Below, piece after piece: positions 15,160 to 15,353 of a DNA stretch of 15,353 nt. Where the stretch lies: NCBI GenBank assembly GCA_934219025.1, contig CAKQDG010000053.1:1-15353 (forward strand), written 5' to 3'. The stretch is from an uncultured Prevotella sp. (GTDB lineage Bacteria; Bacteroidota; Bacteroidia; Bacteroidales; Bacteroidaceae). The translations under genes and the position numbers were made by a program. Numbering within the stretch: the stretch's first letter is position 1; each line of letters starts with the position of its first letter. The notes beneath the pieces were generated by a model, which was not told where the DNA came from, ran no database searches, and was given only the letters and a program-made list of their open reading frames with translations.

Positions 15160-15204
15160 ATCTGTGTGTGCGTTATAATTCAAGAATTACCAAAATATAT
15201 TTAT

Positions 15205-15353
15205 ATGCAAGACTTTGCGGCAATAGATTTCGAAACAGCCAACAGTGAGCGCTCGTCAGTATGCTCCGTTGGCGTGGTGATATACAAGAATGGCAAAAAG
15301 GTGGACGAATTCTATTCTCTCATAAAGCCAGAGCCGGAGTATTACAACTTCTG
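15205..15353 (+). CDS. DnaQ-like 3'-5' exonuclease (partial, 5' end only)
   Basis: Translating from the ATG at 15205 gives 49 codons to the window edge: MQDFAAIDFETANSERSSVC, followed by SVGVVIYKNGKKVDEFYSLI and KPEPEYYNF. The I-DFET motif (Asp8, Glu10) is the first acidic motif of DEDDh exonucleases, and the S-V-G spacing and YSLIKP strand fit the DnaQ/epsilon-like family found as stand-alone proteins or fused to other domains. It is cut before motifs II and III. The leader is AT-rich without Shine-Dalgarno. It follows the ZIP gene by 45 bp with no terminator between, so co-transcription is likely. Confidence 0.85.
   Translation, partial: MQDFAAIDFETANSERSSVCSVGVVIYKNGKKVDEFYSLIKPEPEYYNF

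Overview
The window looks like chromosome of a Prevotella-like member of the Bacteroidales (phylum Bacteroidota). The evidence is indirect but consistent. Several genes have Bacteroidota-type promoter boxes (TTTG, about 20 bp, TAnnTTTG). Most starts have AT-rich leaders without a Shine-Dalgarno sequence. The secreted proteins are built from cleaved-adhesin/choice-of-anchor J jelly rolls, FN3 and carboxypeptidase-regulatory domains, and their C-termini resemble type IX secretion (T9SS) sorting tails. A TPR-transmembrane-AraC hybrid regulator is also present. No rRNA, tRNA, CRISPR array, insertion sequence or phage gene was seen.

Layout. Positions 1-633 (minus strand) hold a two-gene redox-type unit: an HxlR-family regulator followed by a nitroreductase cut by the window edge. 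Its promoter is at 666-697. Positions 776-12040 (minus strand) hold a large secreted-protein cluster, in transcription order: a giant multidomain surface protein of about 2,204 residues, an Omp28-related protein of 578 residues with a CxxC motif, and an M6-family (immune inhibitor A-like) zinc metalloprotease of 912 residues. The cluster ends in a strong intrinsic terminator at 776-830. A second hairpin with a short T-tract lies between the first and second genes. Positions 12197-13780 (plus strand, divergent) encode a membrane-spanning TPR/AraC regulator, the obvious candidate to control the cluster.

Positions 13781-14412 form a gene-poor spacer. It holds a 50-bp inverted, near-identical copy of part of the downstream ZIP transporter gene, a repeat-like block with two copies of a palindromic motif, and the ZIP promoter. 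Positions 14413-15159 encode a ZIP-family metal transporter. A DnaQ-like exonuclease starts at 15205 and runs off the right edge.

How the parts may work together (inference): the regulator probably senses a periplasmic signal with its TPR region and acts on DNA in the cytoplasm, without a phosphorelay. It would switch on export of a large adhesin-like protein, a thiol/Omp28 partner and a secreted protease. The Omp28 protein and the giant protein appear to share one beta-sandwich module, and the giant carries basic linkers that could be processing sites. This suggests one surface system rather than three unrelated genes.
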